Below are positions 32,070-34,387 of a stretch of 34,387 nt of DNA, one piece after another. Origin of the DNA: Azospirillum sp. (GTDB lineage: Bacteria; Pseudomonadota; Alphaproteobacteria; Azospirillales; Azospirillaceae); assembly GCA_027483805.1 (NCBI GenBank), contig JAIXTS010000310.1:1-34387 (forward strand). Direction: 5' to 3'. Under the pieces are notes generated by a model. That model saw only the letters and a list, made by a program, of their open reading frames with translations, searched no databases and was not told the origin of the DNA. Every line of letters begins with the position of its first letter. The first letter of the stretch is position 1. The position numbers and the translations under genes are program-made.

Positions 32070-33359
32070 TCAGGCCAGCGCCTGTTCCAGATCGGCGATG
32101 ATGTCGGCCACGCTTTCCAGACCCACCGACAGGCGGATCACATCGGGGCCGGCCCCCGCCACTGCCTGCGCCTCGGGTGAGAGCTGACGGTGGGTGGTGC
32201 TGGACGGGTGAATGATCAGCGACCGCGTGTCGCCAATATTGGCCAGATGGCTGAACAGCTTGACACTTTCCACCAGCTTCACGCCGGCTTCATACCCACC
32301 CTTCAGGCCAAAGGTGAAAACGGCACCCGCACCCTTGGGCAGGTAGCGGTCGGCCAGCGCACGATAGGGGCTGTTGGGCAGGCCGGCATAGTTCACCCAG
32401 GCCACGGCCGGATGGGTGGACAGATATTCCGCCACCGTCAGCGCGTTGGCGCAGTGGCGTTCCATGCGCAGGGCCAGGGTTTCGGTGCCCAGGATGCCCA
32501 TGAAGGCATTCAGCGGCGCCATGGACGGACCCAGGTCGCGCAGACCGATGGCATGGCCATGCACGGTAAAGGCCGCCGGCCCGAAGGTTTCAAAGAATCG
32601 CATGCCGTGATAGCCGGGCTCCGGTTCCGTCAGGGCCGGGAACTTGCCCCCGCGCGACCAGTCGAATGTGCCGCTATCCACCACCACACCGCCGACCGAG
32701 GTGCCGTTGCCGGTCAGGAACTTGGTCGTGGAATGCACCACCAGCGTGGCACCATGTTCGATGGGCCGGCAGAGATAGGGCGTGGCTAGCGTATTGTCCA
32801 CGATCAGGGGGATACCAGCCTCCTCCGCGACCGCCGCGATGGCGGCGATATCGCTGACGATGCCGCCGGGATTGGCCAGGCTTTCGATGAAGATGGCCTT
32901 GGTCCGCGGTGTGATGGCGCGGCGGAAATCTTCGACATTGTCGCCGTCGACAAAATTGCATTTCCAACCGAACGCGCGGGGGAAACTGTTGGCGAACTGG
33001 TTCAGCGACCCGCCATACAGCTTGCGCGAGGCGACAAAATCATCCCCCGGTGACAGAAGCGGGAACAGGGCCATCATCTGGGCCGAATGGCCCGACGCGG
33101 TGCAGGTGGCCCCTGCCCCGCCCTCCAGATCGGCGATGCGGCCTTCCAGCACCGACACGGTCGGGTTGGTCAGGCGGGAATAGATGAACTCCACTTTCTG
33201 CAGGTTGAACAGGGCCGCCGCATCCTCCGCATCGTCAAAGACGAAGGAACTGGTCTGATAGATCGGCGTGGCGCGCGCGCCGGTGGTCGGATCGGGGGCG
33301 GCGCCGGCATGGATGGCCCGGGTCTCAAAACCCAGGGCGGGCGCGGTCTTGTCGGTCAT
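32070..33359 (-). CDS. metY: O-acetylhomoserine sulfhydrylase
   Basis: A 429-residue PLP enzyme of the Cys/Met metabolism family that makes homocysteine from O-acetylhomoserine and sulfide. FETRAIHAGAAPDPTTGARATPIYQTSSF opens the protein; YSRLTNPTVSVLE, the PLP-stacking region ASGHSAQMMAL, and the Schiff-base Lys213 in VVHSTTKFLTGNG follow. The ~430-residue length and LANIGDTRSLIIHPSSTTHRQL favour MetY over the shorter MetB/MetC/MetZ. AGGAAG precedes the ATG by 8 nt and is partly covered by a long-range stem (33371-33377 with 33440-33446). It is not an obvious part of the aromatic pathway. Confidence 0.94.
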   Translation of the reverse strand: MTDKTAPALGFETRAIHAGAAPDPTTGARATPIYQTSSFVFDDAEDAAALFNLQKVEFIYSRLTNPTVSVLEGRIADLEGGAGATCTASGHSAQMMALFPLLSPGDDFVASRKLYGGSLNQFANSFPRAFGWKCNFVDGDNVEDFRRAITPRTKAIFIESLANPGGIVSDIAAIAAVAEEAGIPLIVDNTLATPYLCRPIEHGATLVVHSTTKFLTGNGTSVGGVVVDSGTFDWSRGGKFPALTEPEPGYHGMRFFETFGPAAFTVHGHAIGLRDLGPSMAPLNAFMGILGTETLALRMERHCANALTVAEYLSTHPAVAWVNYAGLPNSPYRALADRYLPKGAGAVFTFGLKGGYEAGVKLVESVKLFSHLANIGDTRSLIIHPSSTTHRQLSPEAQAVAGAGPDVIRLSVGLESVADIIADLEQALA

Positions 33360-33370
33360 GATGTCACTTC

Positions 33371-33446
33371 CTGCGCTGGTGTTTCCTTGATCGGATGGCG
33401 GCCGGTTGCTCCGGCTTCGGGCGTCCAGGCGGAACGATAAGCGCAG
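33371..33446 (-). promoter_or_regulatory. Structured leader of metY
   Basis: On the minus strand CTGCGCT (33446-33440) pairs with AGCGCAG (33377-33371), enclosing 62 nt that contain a perfect hairpin GCCGG-AGCAA-CCGGC. The closing stem's 3' strand overlaps the first bases of the AGGAAG ribosome site. Segments CTTATC and GCAACC recall S-box (SAM-I) wording, but the P1 pairing is not that of SAM-I, so no known riboswitch class is claimed. Confidence 0.35.
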
Positions 33447-33476
33447 CCAAGGCAGGCCGACAATGACCCTAATGTC

Positions 33477-34376
33477 TCAGGCCCGGTTGCGCGGACGGGC
33501 CGGCAAGGTCATGGCCACCACCGCCACGACCACGCAGACCAGCCCGGCCAGCGCCGTGGATGTCAGGCTTTCCCCCAGGAACAGCAGGCCCAGCCCCACC
33601 CCTATGGGTACGCGCAGATAGGCCTGGGCCGTGGTGCCGATGGACCCCAGCGTCTGCATCAGCCGGAAATAGATGGTAAACGCGATGGCGGTGGAGAAGA
33701 TGGACAGGCACAGCAAGGCTGCGATGGACGGCATGGACGGGCTGAGGGTCCAGGGCCGGTCCACCAGCAGGCTGAAGGGCAGCAGCAGCACGGCCCCGCA
33801 GAGCATCGACCCCGCCGCCGGCTGCATCGGATGCAGACCCTTGAAAGTCTTCCCATAGATAGCGGCACCGGCATAGGAGATGGTGGCCGCCACGATGGCG
33901 AACTGCGCCAGAAGCTGATCACCCAGCCCGTTCAGCGCCTCCATCCCGATGATCAGGCAGATGCCCACCATGCCGGCCACCACCCCGAACAGCTTGCGCC
34001 AGGTCACCGGTTCATGCCGGGTGATCAGCGCCGTCAGCAGGAAGGTAAAGATCGGTGTGGTGGAATTCAGGATGGCCGTCAGCCCGGCATCCAGGGATTG
34101 TTCACCCCAGGCAACAAGAGTGAAGGGCACGGCCGAATTCATCACGGCCTGGAACATGAACTGGCGCCAGACCCTGGGATCACGCGGCAGGGCGATGCCA
34201 CGCCAGCGCATGACAACCAGCAGGATGGCCCCGGCGATCAGCGTGCGGACGGCAATCAATGTCACAGGCGGGATGGTTTCGACCCCGATCTTGATGAAGG
34301 TATAGGAAGAGCCCCACAGCGTGGCCAGCAGCAGCAGGAGCAGCAGCTCCCTGATCATCAACGGTCTGTCGCCCAT
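33477..34376 (-). CDS. EamA/DMT-superfamily transporter
   Basis: A 299-residue, ten-helix drug/metabolite transporter made of two EamA repeats. Repeat 1 opens with LLLATLWGSSYTFIKIGVETIPP, the classical WGSxxxxxK pattern, and repeat 2 begins near FAIVAATISYAGAAIYGKTFKG. Its last helices end with a basic tail (PARPRNRA). Such proteins commonly export amino acids or metabolites, and proximity to metY hints at a sulfur amino acid, which is inference only. The start is near the window edge: an ATG at 34376 directly follows a GTG at 34379, and an ATG at 34355 is a further option. Confidence 0.87.
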   Translation of the reverse strand: MGDRPLMIRELLLLLLLATLWGSSYTFIKIGVETIPPVTLIAVRTLIAGAILLVVMRWRGIALPRDPRVWRQFMFQAVMNSAVPFTLVAWGEQSLDAGLTAILNSTTPIFTFLLTALITRHEPVTWRKLFGVVAGMVGICLIIGMEALNGLGDQLLAQFAIVAATISYAGAAIYGKTFKGLHPMQPAAGSMLCGAVLLLPFSLLVDRPWTLSPSMPSIAALLCLSIFSTAIAFTIYFRLMQTLGSIGTTAQAYLRVPIGVGLGLLFLGESLTSTALAGLVCVVVAVVAMTLPARPRNRA

Positions 34377-34387
34377 CACCCGGTCCA

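Noticed and set aside
33371-33446. Canonical SAM-I or SAM-II riboswitch before metY
   Set aside because: CTTATC and GCAACC segments are present, but CTTATC has no GATAAG partner to close P1 as SAM-I requires, and the SAM-II core was not found. Kept only as an unclassified structured leader.

Overview
The window is a high-GC stretch of chromosome that reads as an alphaproteobacterium, most likely Rhodospirillales/Azospirillaceae-like. That placement is an inference from gene content: an EipB (DUF1849) homologue, an ATP12 chaperone next to an HAD phosphatase and rluC/crcB, an A-type Fe-S carrier, a MucR-like fragment and sphingomonad-style TonB receptors. No rRNA, tRNA, CRISPR array, transposase or phage gene was seen.

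Positions 1-19000 are mainly housekeeping or envelope genes: the start of a lytic transglycosylase (cut by the window edge), a long acyl-CoA dehydrogenase, a mini-MucR protein convergent with an ECF sigma factor, a two-gene GtrB/GT-C glycosyltransferase operon, HAD-ATP12, a lone BMP-type binding protein, an RNase H-fold hypothetical-crcB-rluC operon coupled by ATGA overlaps, glutathione peroxidase, a DUF6438-like exported protein, dGTPase, erpA, exonuclease III, a lipoprotein-type isoaspartyl peptidase, EipB and a diguanylate cyclase. The BMP gene sits on the opposite strand between rluC and HAD-ATP12, which are usually neighbours in this class.

Positions 19000-34387 are accessory and metabolic: uxuA with an inverted-repeat operator candidate, a TonB receptor/MFS/cupin group, a LysR regulator divergent from an NAD-dependent epimerase, and a tightly packed five-gene minus-strand operon (FAD monooxygenase, type I extradiol dioxygenase, C-C hydrolase-like alpha/beta hydrolase, [2Fe-2S] ferredoxin, metal-dependent cyclase/hydrolase), followed upstream by a fumarylacetoacetase-family hydrolase. 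Together these suggest uptake, hydroxylation, meta ring cleavage and hydrolysis of an aromatic compound whose identity cannot be read from sequence. metY, with a structured leader, and an EamA exporter close the window.

The most unusual non-coding signal is a family of diverged intergenic repeats of about 60 bp (four copies, 6462-15028). Each folds into successive hairpins whose stems differ in sequence yet stay self-complementary, and each lies beside a long hairpin. A separate 31-nt palindrome occurs twice, just after the stop codons of rluC and the fumarylacetoacetase-family gene.
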